64,000 bases of DNA from positions 354,996-418,995 of the forward strand of contig NZ_SOBH01000004.1 in NCBI RefSeq assembly GCF_004365635.1, written 5' to 3'. A program made the translations under genes and the position numbers. Source of the DNA: Litoreibacter halocynthiae (GTDB lineage Bacteria > Pseudomonadota > Alphaproteobacteria > Rhodobacterales > Rhodobacteraceae). Shown here piece by piece: positions 47,906 through 57,132 of this stretch. How positions within the stretch are numbered: the first letter of the stretch is position 1; each line of letters begins with the position of its first letter. The notes under the pieces are model-generated. The model saw nothing but the letters and a program-made list of their open reading frames with translations, had not been told where the DNA came from and did not search any database.

Positions 47906-48883
47906 TCAGGCGACGCCAGCGCGCAAGCAATCGTGGATGTGCAAGATACCCAAAGGTGCGCCGCCATTGCCCGCTGCGGTTACAAACAGGCAGGTGATCT
48001 TGCGCTCATTCATATTCGCGACAGCTTTTTCAGCCAATGCATCTGGCGCGATGGTTTTCGGGTTGGCAGTCATGACTTCGGCTGCGTTCATATCAAGCAG
48101 CCCCTTCATATGGCGCCGCAAGTCACCATCGGTGATGATGCCCGCTAGGTCGCCCTCAGCTGTGACCACGCCCACCACACCAAACCCTTTTTGACTAATG
48201 GCGATCAGCACGTCCGACATCGGGGCGTCCATGGCGATAAGCGGAAGCTCTTCGCCGGAATGCATCAAATCGGACACTTTGGACAGACGCGCGCCCAGCT
48301 TTCCCCCCGGGTGGAATTCGCGGAAGTTTTCAGGGGTGAACCGGCGATGCTCCATCAATGCGATGGCCAGCGCGTCACCCAAGGCCAAAGTCATCGTGGT
48401 CGATGTTGTCGGCACCACGCCAGTGTCACAGGCTTCTTCGGCTTTGGGCAAAATCAGTGCAACGTCGCTTTGCTTGATCAAGGTGCTTTCAGCGCGGCTG
48501 GCGACACCGATCATTGGAATACTGAAACGGCGGGTATAGGCGATCACATCTGCAAGCTCCGGCGTCTCACCGGAGTTGGACAGGATCAGGGCCACGTCAC
48601 CTTGGGCCATCATGCCCAAATCACCATGGCTGGCCTCGGCGGGGTGGACGAAATGTGCAGGTGTTCCGGTGGATGCCAAAGTCGCCGCAATTTTGCGGGC
48701 AACATGGCCGGATTTTCCCATACCGCAGATGATCACGCGCCCGGTGGCCTCAAGCATCAGCTCTACGGCGTTGGCGAAACTGTCGTTCAAGCTATTCGCC
48801 AGCAATTCCAGTGCCGCAGCTTCGCGGGAGATGACACGGCGGCCAATCTTCAGAAACGTCTCGGGTGAGGTTTTGTTTTCCAT
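47906..48883 (-). CDS. kdsD: Arabinose-5-phosphate isomerase (KdsD/KpsF type)
   Basis: Converts ribulose-5-phosphate to arabinose-5-phosphate, the first committed step to Kdo. The 325-residue protein has a SIS domain (GRVIICGMGKSGHVARKIAATLASTG near residue 48, LILSNSGETPEL near residue 100) and two C-terminal CBS domains (from about residue 205, with VGVVTAEGDLAGIITDGDLRRHM and MTANPKTIAPDALAEKAVANM). It heads the kdsD-lptCAB operon and complements the kdsB gene in the glycan locus. A capsule-linked KpsF role cannot be excluded. Confidence 0.93.
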   Translation of the reverse strand: MENKTSPETFLKIGRRVISREAAALELLANSLNDSFANAVELMLEATGRVIICGMGKSGHVARKIAATLASTGTPAHFVHPAEASHGDLGMMAQGDVALILSNSGETPELADVIAYTRRFSIPMIGVASRAESTLIKQSDVALILPKAEEACDTGVVPTTSTTMTLALGDALAIALMEHRRFTPENFREFHPGGKLGARLSKVSDLMHSGEELPLIAMDAPMSDVLIAISQKGFGVVGVVTAEGDLAGIITDGDLRRHMKGLLDMNAAEVMTANPKTIAPDALAEKAVANMNERKITCLFVTAAGNGGAPLGILHIHDCLRAGVA

Positions 48884-48892
48884 CTACGTTAT

Positions 48893-49504
48893 CTAGTGCG
48901 CGAAGATGTCAATTTCAGGCCAGCCGGCCAAATCCAGCCGAGCGCGGGTCGGCAGGAAGTCGAAACAGCTCTGCGCCAGATCCATGCGACCTTCGCGTTC
49001 CAACATACGGTTCAGCTCTGTTCTCAGCTGGTGCAGGTGCAACACGTCTGATGCGGCGTAGTCGTGCTGCGCTTTCGTAAGCTCTGGTGCGCCCCAGTCG
49101 CTGGATTGCTGTTGTTTGGAAACGTCGACGTTCAAAAGCTCTTGCAGAAGGTTCTTCAAGCCATGGCGGTCCGTGTAGGTGCGCACCAGTTTGGAGGCGA
49201 TTTTGGTGCAATAGACGGGTGCCGTGAGTGCGCCGAACGCATTATACATCGCGGCGATATCAAAACGGCCAAAGTGAAACAGCTTCAATACATTGGTGTC
49301 TTCAAGCATGCGGCACAGATTTGGGGCTTCCGACTGACCGATGGAAATTTGGACCAGATGCGCATTTCCGTCACCGCCAGACAGTTGCACAACGCACAGC
49401 CTGTCACGGTGCGGGTTCAAACCCATCGTTTCGCAGTCAATGGCTACAACAGAGCCGAGGTCTAGATCGTCAGGCAGGTCGCCTTGGTGCAGAAAATTGG
49501 CCAC
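48893..49504 (-). CDS. rnd: Ribonuclease D-like 3'-5' exonuclease (single domain)
   Basis: A 203-residue DEDDy exonuclease: the Exo I motif is AIDCETMGLN (Asp23, Glu25), Exo II is FHFGRFDIAAM and Exo III is YAASDVLHLHQL. Full-size RNase D has HRDC domains after the nuclease; none is present here, which is typical of the short alphaproteobacterial form. GTG-49504 is used, with AAGGGA upstream. It lies 9 bp from the kdsD start and probably belongs to the same transcript. Confidence 0.9.
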   Translation of the reverse strand: MANFLHQGDLPDDLDLGSVVAIDCETMGLNPHRDRLCVVQLSGGDGNAHLVQISIGQSEAPNLCRMLEDTNVLKLFHFGRFDIAAMYNAFGALTAPVYCTKIASKLVRTYTDRHGLKNLLQELLNVDVSKQQQSSDWGAPELTKAQHDYAASDVLHLHQLRTELNRMLEREGRMDLAQSCFDFLPTRARLDLAGWPEIDIFAH

Positions 49505-49591
49505 GCGTGAGGCTCCCTTGAGGTTCCCCCAGCGGAATAAGCGCTTTGGGTTCGATATTCAATAACGGCGACGCCTATCTGACTGGCAACC

Positions 49592-50530
49592 TCACACCTT
49601 GTGGTAGAACGCGCGTGTCAGGATCGGGGTCAAGTACATCGGCACTTGGTAGCAGCCCAGAAAGATAAGCAGGGGCTCGGCTGCTTCCGGTGACATTGCC
49701 ACGAGGAAAATGGCGACGTTTCTGTTGCCCGACACAATCGAGAACGGCACGATTTCGGTGCCCCAATCCAAACGGCCAAGCACAAGGAATGTTAGAAACT
49801 GCATGCCGATATTGACTGCGAAAGCGAGCGCCATCCAACCCAGCACCTCTGACGGTGATTGCTCAAATGCGGGGCGCAGGGCGGCCATCAAGCCAATGAC
49901 GATGACAAACAAGGCCACAGTCATGGCGCCGTCAAAGGCTTCGGTTTGCTCCTTGCTTGGATTTGGAAGTGCAAACGCGCGAAGGGCAAACCCCAAAGAG
50001 ATTGCCACGCCGATCGCGCCAAGCATACGGGCAGCTCCAATGATGGCTGAAGGCAGGTCGCCCAACTGGGGCAGCAGCCAGAAGACGGGCAGCATCGTGA
50101 TCGGTAGCAGGGCGGTACCCAGAACCAGCAAGCGAAAGGCGGGTTCTGGATCGGCACCCAGCATGATCGACAGGTTTGGACTGCCGCTGAGGGCTGGGGC
50201 GGCTAGAACCAGAACCAACGCCAACACGTAAGGGGATTGCGACACCCCAAGCAGATATGAAACGGCAAGTGCCACGAGCGGAAGTGCCAGTTGGAAGGTC
50301 AGCACCACAAACAATGTTGGCCGGATGTTTGACAGGCCCTTCATTGCGCCGTTGGGGCCGATCCTGACCGCTGTCAAGAATAGCAAAAGAACCACCAGTT
50401 GCGGCAACCACGGTTTTAACCTTGCCGCAAGATCCGGCAGTAAAAACCCGGCCAGAAGTCCTGCTACCAAAGCGTACCGACCATGGCGCGCCAAGGCGCG
50501 TAAGACAGTCAGCAAGGTGTTTCCTTCCAT
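49592..50530 (-). CDS. Bile acid:sodium symporter (SBF) family transporter
   Basis: A 312-residue membrane protein with about ten hydrophobic segments and the SBF-like look of two inverted repeats (LVVLLLFLTAVRIGPNGAM, VLALVLVLAAPALSGSPNLSIML, MTVALFVIVIGLMAALRPAF). The discontinuous-helix region with GNRNVAIFLVAMSPEA near residue 265 fits the family. Members move bile acids, organic anions, pantoate or arsenite; the substrate here is unknown. It is divergent from the D-amino-acid dehydrogenase gene, sharing a 124-bp promoter region. Confidence 0.82.
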   Translation of the reverse strand: MEGNTLLTVLRALARHGRYALVAGLLAGFLLPDLAARLKPWLPQLVVLLLFLTAVRIGPNGAMKGLSNIRPTLFVVLTFQLALPLVALAVSYLLGVSQSPYVLALVLVLAAPALSGSPNLSIMLGADPEPAFRLLVLGTALLPITMLPVFWLLPQLGDLPSAIIGAARMLGAIGVAISLGFALRAFALPNPSKEQTEAFDGAMTVALFVIVIGLMAALRPAFEQSPSEVLGWMALAFAVNIGMQFLTFLVLGRLDWGTEIVPFSIVSGNRNVAIFLVAMSPEAAEPLLIFLGCYQVPMYLTPILTRAFYHKV

Positions 50531-50654
50531 GGTAGGATGCTTCTAAACGGCGATGATACCCAAACTTGCGTGCTATGCCATGGGGGCAAAAGACAGTCTT
50601 CCTTTTGAGTGTTTGCTGTGGGACACAAAAAGCAGCAAACAGAATGGTGAAGAA

Positions 50655-51896
50655 ATGCGGGTCATAGTTGTCGGGGCGGGGATTGTCGGCGTGTCATGTG
50701 CCATATGGCTTCAACGCAGCGGGCATGACGTCACCATCGTCGACAAAGCAGGTCCGGCAAGCGGGACGAGCCATGGGAATGCAGGCGTGCTGGCTGCCGG
50801 AGCCGTGGTTCCGGTGACGATTCCGGGTCTTTTGAAGCGGGCACCGGGAATGCTGTTGAGCCCGAACGCGCCGCTGTTTTTGAAGTGGTCATATCTGCCG
50901 AAGTTGATGCCCTTCCTTGCGCGCTATCTGGGCTATGCCACCGATGCGCATGTGGATCATTATGCCAACGCAATGGCAACTCTGCTTCATGACAGCGTCG
51001 AGCAGCACCGAAGCCTGGCAGCAGGCACCGAGGCAGAGGCCTTTATCGGCGCGGAAGACTACTGCTTTGGCTACGCGACCAAGGCCGCCTTCGACGCCGA
51101 TAGCTACGGTTGGGAAAAGCGCAAGGCGGCTGGATACGACTACGAGGTCGTGGATGGTACGACTTACGCAATTTATGATCCGATCTTCGGCACTGCGTTC
51201 GAGACGGTTGTACGGTGTAAGAACCACGGACGCATTTCTGATCCCGGGAAATACGTGAAAGCACTCGCGGATCACTTCATGGCGCAGGGCGGTACGCTGC
51301 ACATTTGCGAGGTGACGGATGTCGAGGTGGTTGATGGCGTGATTTCGGCTCTCAACACCACAGATGGCGACATGTCGGCGGACCATATCGTCTTTGCCAT
51401 GGGGCCATGGTCGAAAGCGATTGCACACAAGCTTGGCGTCAAGGTCCCGTTTGAAAGCGAGCGCGGGTATCATATCGAACTGACCAATCCGTCGGAGATG
51501 CCGAAATCGCCGATGATGGTTGCCAGCGGTAAGTTCGTCATCACGCCCATGGATGGCAGGTTGCGGGCTGCGGGTGTGGTGGAGTTTGGCGGGCTGGAAA
51601 AAGGGCCAAGCCGTGCGCCGTTCAATTTGCTTCGGCGACAGGTGGCAGAGTTGCTGCCCAACCTGCGGTATGACGAGGTCATAGAGTGGATGGGGCACCG
51701 CCCTGCCCCTGCCGACAGCCTGCCGCTCATCGGGGCCAATGACCCGTCAGCACGGAGCTTCAGCGCCTTCGGTCATCAGCACGTCGGCTTGACAGGTGGC
51801 CCCAAAACGGGTCGGATCATTGCTGATCTGATTGATGGAAAGAAGCCCAACATAGAATTGGCACCGTTTGATCCGATGAAACATTCAGCACGTTAA
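50655..51896 (+). CDS. D-amino-acid dehydrogenase-like FAD oxidoreductase (DadA family)
   Basis: A 413-residue flavoprotein. ATG-50655 begins MRVIVVGAGIVGVSCAIWLQRSGHDVTIVDK, the FAD dinucleotide motif GxGxxG plus acidic end, so the longer upstream frame is discarded. The DAO-type C-terminus has GGLEKGPSRAPFNLLRRQV and HQHVGLTGGPKTGRIIADLIDG. DadA enzymes oxidise D-amino acids to oxo acids and feed electrons to the respiratory chain. The adjacent TRAP transporter and racemase-like gene suggest an amino-acid-like substrate brought in by that system. Exact substrate unknown. Confidence 0.87.
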   Translation: MRVIVVGAGIVGVSCAIWLQRSGHDVTIVDKAGPASGTSHGNAGVLAAGAVVPVTIPGLLKRAPGMLLSPNAPLFLKWSYLPKLMPFLARYLGYATDAHVDHYANAMATLLHDSVEQHRSLAAGTEAEAFIGAEDYCFGYATKAAFDADSYGWEKRKAAGYDYEVVDGTTYAIYDPIFGTAFETVVRCKNHGRISDPGKYVKALADHFMAQGGTLHICEVTDVEVVDGVISALNTTDGDMSADHIVFAMGPWSKAIAHKLGVKVPFESERGYHIELTNPSEMPKSPMMVASGKFVITPMDGRLRAAGVVEFGGLEKGPSRAPFNLLRRQVAELLPNLRYDEVIEWMGHRPAPADSLPLIGANDPSARSFSAFGHQHVGLTGGPKTGRIIADLIDGKKPNIELAPFDPMKHSAR

Positions 51897-51922
51897 GTGC
51901 AAGACCGTCTGGGAGGACAGCT

Positions 51923-52909
51923 ATGAAAACGATTATGAAGACAACCTGCGCCAGTGTTTTCGGCGTATTGGCGGCAAGTACGGCTATGGCTGACGGCCAT
52001 GCCCAATCTTGGGATATGCCGATGGCTTATGCGTCCACGAACTTTCATTCCGAGCATGGTGTGATCTTCGCGGACAAGGTGCGTGAGTATACCAATGGCG
52101 CCATCGACATAACTGTGCACGCGGGCGGCTCGTTATTCGGCGGTGGCGACATCAAGCGTGCGATCCAGACGGGTCAAGTTCCGATTGGCGAGCGTTTCAT
52201 GTCGGCCCATGCGAACGAAGCCCCACTGCTGGGTTGGGATAACCTGCCATTTATCGCCACAAGCTATGAAGACAATGCCCGCCTTTGGGATGCGGCCAAA
52301 GACACCGTGAACGCTCAGCTTGCCGATCTGAATTTGGTGGCATTGTATACCTGCCCCTGGCCAGGACAGGGGTTCTACTTCAACAAGGAAGTGAAATCGT
52401 CGGCTGACACCCAAGGGATCAAGTTCCGGTCCTACAACTCCGCAACCGCGACCTTCGCCGAAGAGCTTGGAATGATCCCCGTGCAGATCGAGGCTGCCGA
52501 ACTGAGTCAAGCCTTGGCCACGGGTGTCGCCTCGGCGTTTATCTCGTCCGGCTCTACCGGATATGACCGCAAGGTTTGGGAGCATCTGAGCCATTACTAC
52601 AAAGTGAACGCATGGCTGCCACGCAACTATGTGATGGTGAACACCCAAGCATGGGAAGGTCTTGACGATGATGTCAAAGCTGGCGTGCAAAAAGCTGCCG
52701 ACGAGACCGCCGCATCATGTGCCGCAAAATCAGCGGAGCTGTCCGACTTCTACTTTGAAGAGCTGGCCAAAAACGGCATGACGGTAACCGATGCGGGACC
52801 CGAGTTCCTTGCCGAACTGGAGGCAATTGGTGCAAAAATGACCGAGGAATGGCTGGCAACGGCTGGCGCCGACGGTCAGGCAATCCTTGATGCCTATAAC
52901 GCCAAGTAA
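51923..52909 (+). CDS. TRAP transporter substrate-binding protein (DctP family)
   Basis: Periplasmic solute receptor, 328 residues. A signal peptide ends near TAMADGHA, at about residue 27. The mature chain has typical DctP features: MAYASTNFHSEHGVIFADKVREYTNGAIDITVHAGGSLFGGGDIKRAIQTGQVPIGERF, and later KFRSYNSATATFAEELGMIPVQI with the region where carboxylate-binding arginine lies in other members. GGGAGG precedes ATG-51923. A hairpin with a T-run just after the stop should make it more abundant than the membrane parts. Ligand unknown; ectoine, keto acids or amino-acid derivatives are options. Confidence 0.92.
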   Translation: MKTIMKTTCASVFGVLAASTAMADGHAQSWDMPMAYASTNFHSEHGVIFADKVREYTNGAIDITVHAGGSLFGGGDIKRAIQTGQVPIGERFMSAHANEAPLLGWDNLPFIATSYEDNARLWDAAKDTVNAQLADLNLVALYTCPWPGQGFYFNKEVKSSADTQGIKFRSYNSATATFAEELGMIPVQIEAAELSQALATGVASAFISSGSTGYDRKVWEHLSHYYKVNAWLPRNYVMVNTQAWEGLDDDVKAGVQKAADETAASCAAKSAELSDFYFEELAKNGMTVTDAGPEFLAELEAIGAKMTEEWLATAGADGQAILDAYNAK

Positions 52910-52919
52910 GTAATGCTTT

Positions 52920-52955
52920 GCCAGCCCTGCAATATGTGGGGCTGGCGCACTTTTT
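52920..52955 (+). terminator. Attenuating terminator between dctP- and dctQ-type genes
   Basis: GCCAGCCC (52920-52927) pairs with GGGCTGGC (52939-52946) around an 11-base loop, followed after four bases by TTTTT (52951-52955). It lies between the binding protein gene and the small permease gene, where partial termination is common in TRAP operons. Confidence 0.65.
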
Positions 52956-52977
52956 CCTAAAGAATTGAGGCCATACC

Positions 52978-53691
52978 ATGCGCGATTGGTCGCCCGTCAT
53001 GGGTCTGCCCCTTTGGGTCTGGCTGTTTGCCTTGCCATCGGCCATAGGCGTGATTTGTTTGATTGCCGGTCCTCGTATGGCGCGGTTACTGCGCCCCCTA
53101 TGGCGCGTGCTTGACGGAGTTTATCTTGCAAGCGGCGTCGTATCTGCGGGCTTCATGGTGACGATCCTGCTGCTGATTGTGGCGCAAATGATTGCCCGCT
53201 GGACCGGTGTCGCTTTGCCCGGCACCACCGAATTTGCGGGCTATGCCATGGCCGCCACGTCCTTTTTCGCGCTGTGTCATGCGTTAACGAGGGGTGCGCA
53301 TATCAGGGTGTCGATTATTCTGAACTCTACGCGGTTCTTAAAGCGGTGGCTTGATGTCTTCGCGGTCTTCGGGGCCGCTGTCATTGCGACGTATTTTGCC
53401 CGCTACGCGATCAAAGCGAACATCTTTTCCGAGATGCTCAACGACCGGACCCAAGGCCAAGACCAGATCCCCGAATGGGTTGTGACGCTGTTCTCGCTGC
53501 CGGGCCGTGCAATCGGGGAGTGGGGGCAGGCCATGTCAGGCAGCTCGTCGGAGCTGGTCTATACCCCTGTCTGGATCCCGCAACTGGCCATGTCCATTGG
53601 CACTGTTTTGCTGGCAATTGCCCTTTGGGACACGCTGTACCGGATGCTTGTTACCGGTGTGAATCCCATTGTGTCGGAGGTGGTCGAATGA
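52978..53691 (+). CDS. TRAP transporter small permease (DctQ family)
   Basis: A 237-residue inner-membrane protein with about four to five hydrophobic segments (GLPLWVWLFALPSAIGVICLIAG, the long helix around YLASGVVSAGFMVTILLLIVAQMIA, and VFAVFGAAVIATYFARYA). It matches the small Q subunit, which packs against the DctM subunit. It is larger than many DctQ proteins because of N- and C-terminal extensions. The stop overlaps the dctM-type start by 4 bp. Confidence 0.88.
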   Translation: MRDWSPVMGLPLWVWLFALPSAIGVICLIAGPRMARLLRPLWRVLDGVYLASGVVSAGFMVTILLLIVAQMIARWTGVALPGTTEFAGYAMAATSFFALCHALTRGAHIRVSIILNSTRFLKRWLDVFAVFGAAVIATYFARYAIKANIFSEMLNDRTQGQDQIPEWVVTLFSLPGRAIGEWGQAMSGSSSELVYTPVWIPQLAMSIGTVLLAIALWDTLYRMLVTGVNPIVSEVVE

Positions 53692-54989
53692 CTGAAGCTT
53701 ATGCCACCATCGTTTTCCTGTTCGTTCTGTTTACCCTACTGGGGTCATCCATCTGGATTGGCCTTGCCCTGATGGGCGTCGCATGGGTGGGCATGGAGAT
53801 GTTCACTAGCCGCCCCGCAGGCGACGCCATGATTACCACCATCTGGACAGGGGCGAGCAGTTGGACCCTGACCGCTTTGCCCCTGTTCATCTGGATGGGT
53901 GAAATTCTGTATCGCACCCGATTATCGCAAGACATGTTTCGCGGGCTGGCTCCGTGGATGCGTTGGCTGCCGGGGGGGCTTTTGCACACCAATATTGCCG
54001 GCTGCACGATTTTCGCCGCGGTCTCCGGCTCGTCCGCTGCGACACTGACAACCGTGGGCAAGATGTCTATCCCAGAGCTTCGTAAGCGCGGCTACCCTGA
54101 ATACATGATCGTCGGGACGCTGGCAGGCGCGGCGACACTTGGCTTGATGATCCCACCCTCGCTGACACTGATTGTGTACGGCGTGTCGATCAACGAGAGC
54201 ATCATCAAACTGTTCATGGCGGGTATCATTCCCGGTCTGGTGCTGGCGGGGTTGTTCATGTCCTACATCGTCGGGTGGCACTTTCTGCGCCCGCATGAAC
54301 GCCCCGAGCCCGAACCTTCCATGAGCATTGGTGAGATGCTGGCAGAAAGCCGGTTCTTGATACCGGTCCTGCTTTTGGTGTTCGCGGTTATCGGGTCGAT
54401 GTATTTCGGCTGGGCGACAGCAACGGAAGCCGCCGCGGTGGGTGTGCTGGGGTCGCTGACACTTGCGCTGTTCCAACGCTCCCTGACGCTAGACGCGTTC
54501 TTTGAAAGCCTTATGGGGGCCACGCGAACTTCCGCGATGATTGCATTGATCCTGATGGGCGCCGCGTTCTTGTCGCTGTCCATGGGGTTCACGGGTCTGC
54601 CACGGGCTTTGGCCGCATGGATCGACGAGATGCAGCTGTCGCCCGTCGTGCTGATCGCGGCGCTAACGGTATTCTACATCATCTTAGGTATGTTCCTAGA
54701 CGGGATTTCGTCGGTGGTGCTGACCATGGCCATCGTCGAACCGATGATCCGACAAGCCGGCATCGACGTGATCTGGTTCGGCATCTTCATTGTCGTGGTT
54801 GTTGAAATGGCGCAGGTTACGCCGCCCATCGGGTTCAACCTGTTTGTGCTGCAAGGGATGACGCGACACGAGATCGGTTATATCTCGAAAACAGCGATCC
54901 CCATGGTCGGTTTGATGCTGCTGATGGTGGTGATCCTTGTAGCGTTCCCCGGACTTGCGACATGGCTGCCTGAAAACATCCGGCAATAG
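53688..54989 (+). CDS. TRAP transporter large permease (DctM family)
   Basis: Sodium-coupled transport subunit, 433 residues with about twelve hydrophobic segments. ATG-53688 starts MTEAYATIVFLFVLFTLLGSSIWIGL; the open frame upstream of this lies over dctQ and is rejected. Family segments include LPLFIWMGEILYRTRLSQDMF, AAVSGSSAATLTTVGKMSIPEL, GAATLGLMIPPSLTLIVYGVS and the late MAQVTPPIGFNLFVLQGM. The three genes form a complete TRAP system, and a racemase-like gene follows by 2 bp. Confidence 0.93.
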   Translation: MTEAYATIVFLFVLFTLLGSSIWIGLALMGVAWVGMEMFTSRPAGDAMITTIWTGASSWTLTALPLFIWMGEILYRTRLSQDMFRGLAPWMRWLPGGLLHTNIAGCTIFAAVSGSSAATLTTVGKMSIPELRKRGYPEYMIVGTLAGAATLGLMIPPSLTLIVYGVSINESIIKLFMAGIIPGLVLAGLFMSYIVGWHFLRPHERPEPEPSMSIGEMLAESRFLIPVLLLVFAVIGSMYFGWATATEAAAVGVLGSLTLALFQRSLTLDAFFESLMGATRTSAMIALILMGAAFLSLSMGFTGLPRALAAWIDEMQLSPVVLIAALTVFYIILGMFLDGISSVVLTMAIVEPMIRQAGIDVIWFGIFIVVVVEMAQVTPPIGFNLFVLQGMTRHEIGYISKTAIPMVGLMLLMVVILVAFPGLATWLPENIRQ

Positions 54990-54991
54990 AT

Positions 54992-55666
54992 ATGGCGACT
55001 CCTGCGGTTACAGTGTTGCAGCTGGATACCGATTTCCCGCGGGTGCCCGGTGATGTTGGCTGTCCGGCGACCTATCGCGGGGAGGTCGAGATTCTCCGCG
55101 TCCCGAAGGCGACAGTCGCGCAGGTGGTCAGCGCTCGCCCCGACCTGATTAATATCGCGTCTTTCGAGACTGCGTTGGAGGCGGCAAAAGGTGATGTCGT
55201 CACCACCTCTTGCGGGTTTCTGTCCTACTGGCAGACTCATCTTGCTTTGCGCAGTAGGAAGCCGTTTATCAGCTCCTCACTGATTGCGCTCGAATGCCTT
55301 AGCCAGCGATATGAACCGCATGAGGTTCTGATCCTGACTTTCGATTCTGCCAGCCTGACCGGCCTGCATTTCGGGGAGTATTCAAGCTTCAGAAATGGGG
55401 TTATCGGGTTGCCATCAGACATGCATTTGCGGCGCGTCATCACGGAAAACCTGCGTGAATTGGATATCAGTCGCGTGGCGACAGAACTGACCAGCTTCGT
55501 TTCGGACCAGCAGAGGCCACACCACAAGCATTTGCTGCTCGAATGTACCAACCTGCCGCCCTACAAAGCCGCGCTTCAGCGCGCAACAGGTCTGCCGGTC
55601 ACGGATATTCTCACTTGCGTCGAGGCCGCGCGCGAAGGCACGGTCCAAGCAGACTTCCTGTCCTGA
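54992..55666 (+). CDS. Aspartate/glutamate racemase superfamily protein
   Basis: A 224-residue cytoplasmic protein of the Asp/Glu/hydantoin racemase fold. Two conserved cysteines that act as acid and base in these racemases are visible: Cys74 in TTSCGFLSYW and Cys near 184 in LLLECTNLPPYKAAL. The N-terminus has LQLDTDFPRVPGDVGCPATYRGEVEI. It starts 2 bp after the TRAP permease, so it belongs to the same transcript, where it may convert the L/D form of the imported compound for the DadA-like enzyme. Hydantoin racemase or maleate isomerase-like functions are alternatives. Confidence 0.8.
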   Translation: MATPAVTVLQLDTDFPRVPGDVGCPATYRGEVEILRVPKATVAQVVSARPDLINIASFETALEAAKGDVVTTSCGFLSYWQTHLALRSRKPFISSSLIALECLSQRYEPHEVLILTFDSASLTGLHFGEYSSFRNGVIGLPSDMHLRRVITENLRELDISRVATELTSFVSDQQRPHHKHLLLECTNLPPYKAALQRATGLPVTDILTCVEAAREGTVQADFLS

Positions 55667-55795
55667 GCGGATGGTATCAAGCAGGCCATAGCTTAACTTT
55701 TGCAGATGGGATTGAGACCACGACCCATCTTGAAATACGATTGTTGATCTTAAATGGGGTGCGGCTTGTTCACCCAGCACGGACGAAGTCGGCAG

Positions 55796-56611
55796 TTATA
55801 GAAAACTCGAGAGTGCCCTCATAACCGTTTCAGGGGACTCAAGCTGCGGAAGGTGGCCGACGCCGCGCATCACTTCAAATCGGTTTTGGCCAATAAGCTC
55901 ATGTATTGCTCTGCCGCGTTCGATCGGTATCCAAGGGTCATCTTCTCCCCAGATGACTTTGACTGGACATCGGATATCGCCGAACAGCGGTTCGATCTCG
56001 GCAGTATATCTTTCGTCCGCTTGTGCGAATTGGCGATAGAAGCTGCTGTTCCCGTCTTCCGTCAACCAAGGCGCGGCCAACTGATATAACTCCTTTTCGG
56101 AAATCTCGTTTGCGAGCGCACCCTGAATGTAGGCTACCACAATTGCCTTATGGATATGATCCGGAAGACCGATGAAGGCTTCGATATGTTTGCCGACATG
56201 TTCAAAAAACGCAGAACCCCAAGGACGCATTGCGACTACGTTCATAAGAACAAAGCGTTCGAACTCGCACCCGTGGATCAGGTGGGCGCGCAACGTCGTC
56301 GCCCCTCCAAAATCATGCGCGATGACAGTTGGCTGTTTCAAGTTCCAGTTCGACAGCATTTCGGCAAACACTTCACCTTGAACGTCAAGTGACGTCCGTT
56401 GATCGGCGCGCTTCTCAGATTGACCGTATCCCGGCATGTCGTACCAGTGCACTTTGAAGGTCTTTGAGAGTTCCGGAATGATCCGGTGCCAAGAAAATGA
56501 CGACCAAGGCCACCCATGCGCGACAACCAAGTCGGGCCCGTCACCGGAACTTCCTGCCGAAACCAGTCCTGCCGAGGTTTGGTACTCTTCAGAAAGTTTC
56601 CACTCAGTCAT
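55796..56611 (-). CDS. Alpha/beta hydrolase, haloalkane dehalogenase/epoxide hydrolase-like
   Basis: A 271-residue soluble hydrolase. The nucleophile elbow reads AHDFGG (residues 98-103) with aspartate, not serine, at position 100, a sign of epoxide hydrolase or haloacid/haloalkane dehalogenase type. HGWPWSSFSWHRIIPEL near residue 32 is the oxyanion part, VIWGEDDPWIPIERG supplies the acid and GVGHLPQLESPE the histidine near the C-terminus. It is convergent with the racemase-like gene and separates the TRAP block from the aminotransferase block. Natural substrate unknown. Confidence 0.84.
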   Translation of the reverse strand: MTEWKLSEEYQTSAGLVSAGSSGDGPDLVVAHGWPWSSFSWHRIIPELSKTFKVHWYDMPGYGQSEKRADQRTSLDVQGEVFAEMLSNWNLKQPTVIAHDFGGATTLRAHLIHGCEFERFVLMNVVAMRPWGSAFFEHVGKHIEAFIGLPDHIHKAIVVAYIQGALANEISEKELYQLAAPWLTEDGNSSFYRQFAQADERYTAEIEPLFGDIRCPVKVIWGEDDPWIPIERGRAIHELIGQNRFEVMRGVGHLPQLESPETVMRALSSFL

Positions 56612-57132
56612 GAGTTAAAGCCCGATCCATGATTCTCCTAATAAGCTACGCTTGCCGCTAGACTATGGAAAGTAGAGCGAAACGCCGGGCTCTTCACTGG
56701 CGGCCCATTCCGGACTTTCACTGCGACTGCATGATCAAAGTGCAATGGAACTCACAGACTGCGGGACAAAGTGAGCTTTCGCTGTGGCTGCAGCAATGTC
56801 CATTCTCCTCAATTCGAAAAGGTCGGGAAGCACGGTGCGGAGTCAAGCAACCGATTGTTTCGATTCAAAATGGGTAACACCATCATTGATCGCGGCAAGA
56901 CTGAGATCATGGCCGACCTTCTCAAGTGATGAGGGCAGGAACCAATGCAAGTAAGAAAGTTTTCTGCTCAAAATTAAAGTTGATCTTAGGGGATCTGGCG
57001 TGGTTCAATTCCTGCATTACCTTGGCAATAAAGGCATTGCGCGCTGCTGCTCGGGTGAGTGGAGCCTTTCTGCTCACAGTCCGGGTCGAAATTGACCCAT
57101 AGCGTGCAACTGGCTTCTTTCAGATATCTTCG
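56612..57132. other. Gap without a convincing gene
   Basis: About 520 bp between the divergent hydrolase and aminotransferase genes. A 70-codon frame at 56665-56877 is open but shows no family likeness or good ribosome site, and a 78-codon reverse frame overlaps the aminotransferase start. The promoters of both flanking genes should be here. It could be debris of a lost gene; I see nothing definite. Confidence 0.5.

Noticed and set aside
56665..56877. A 70-codon open frame in the hydrolase-aminotransferase gap.
   Set aside because: No likeness to any family that I can see and no good ribosome site; kept only as a note on the gap.
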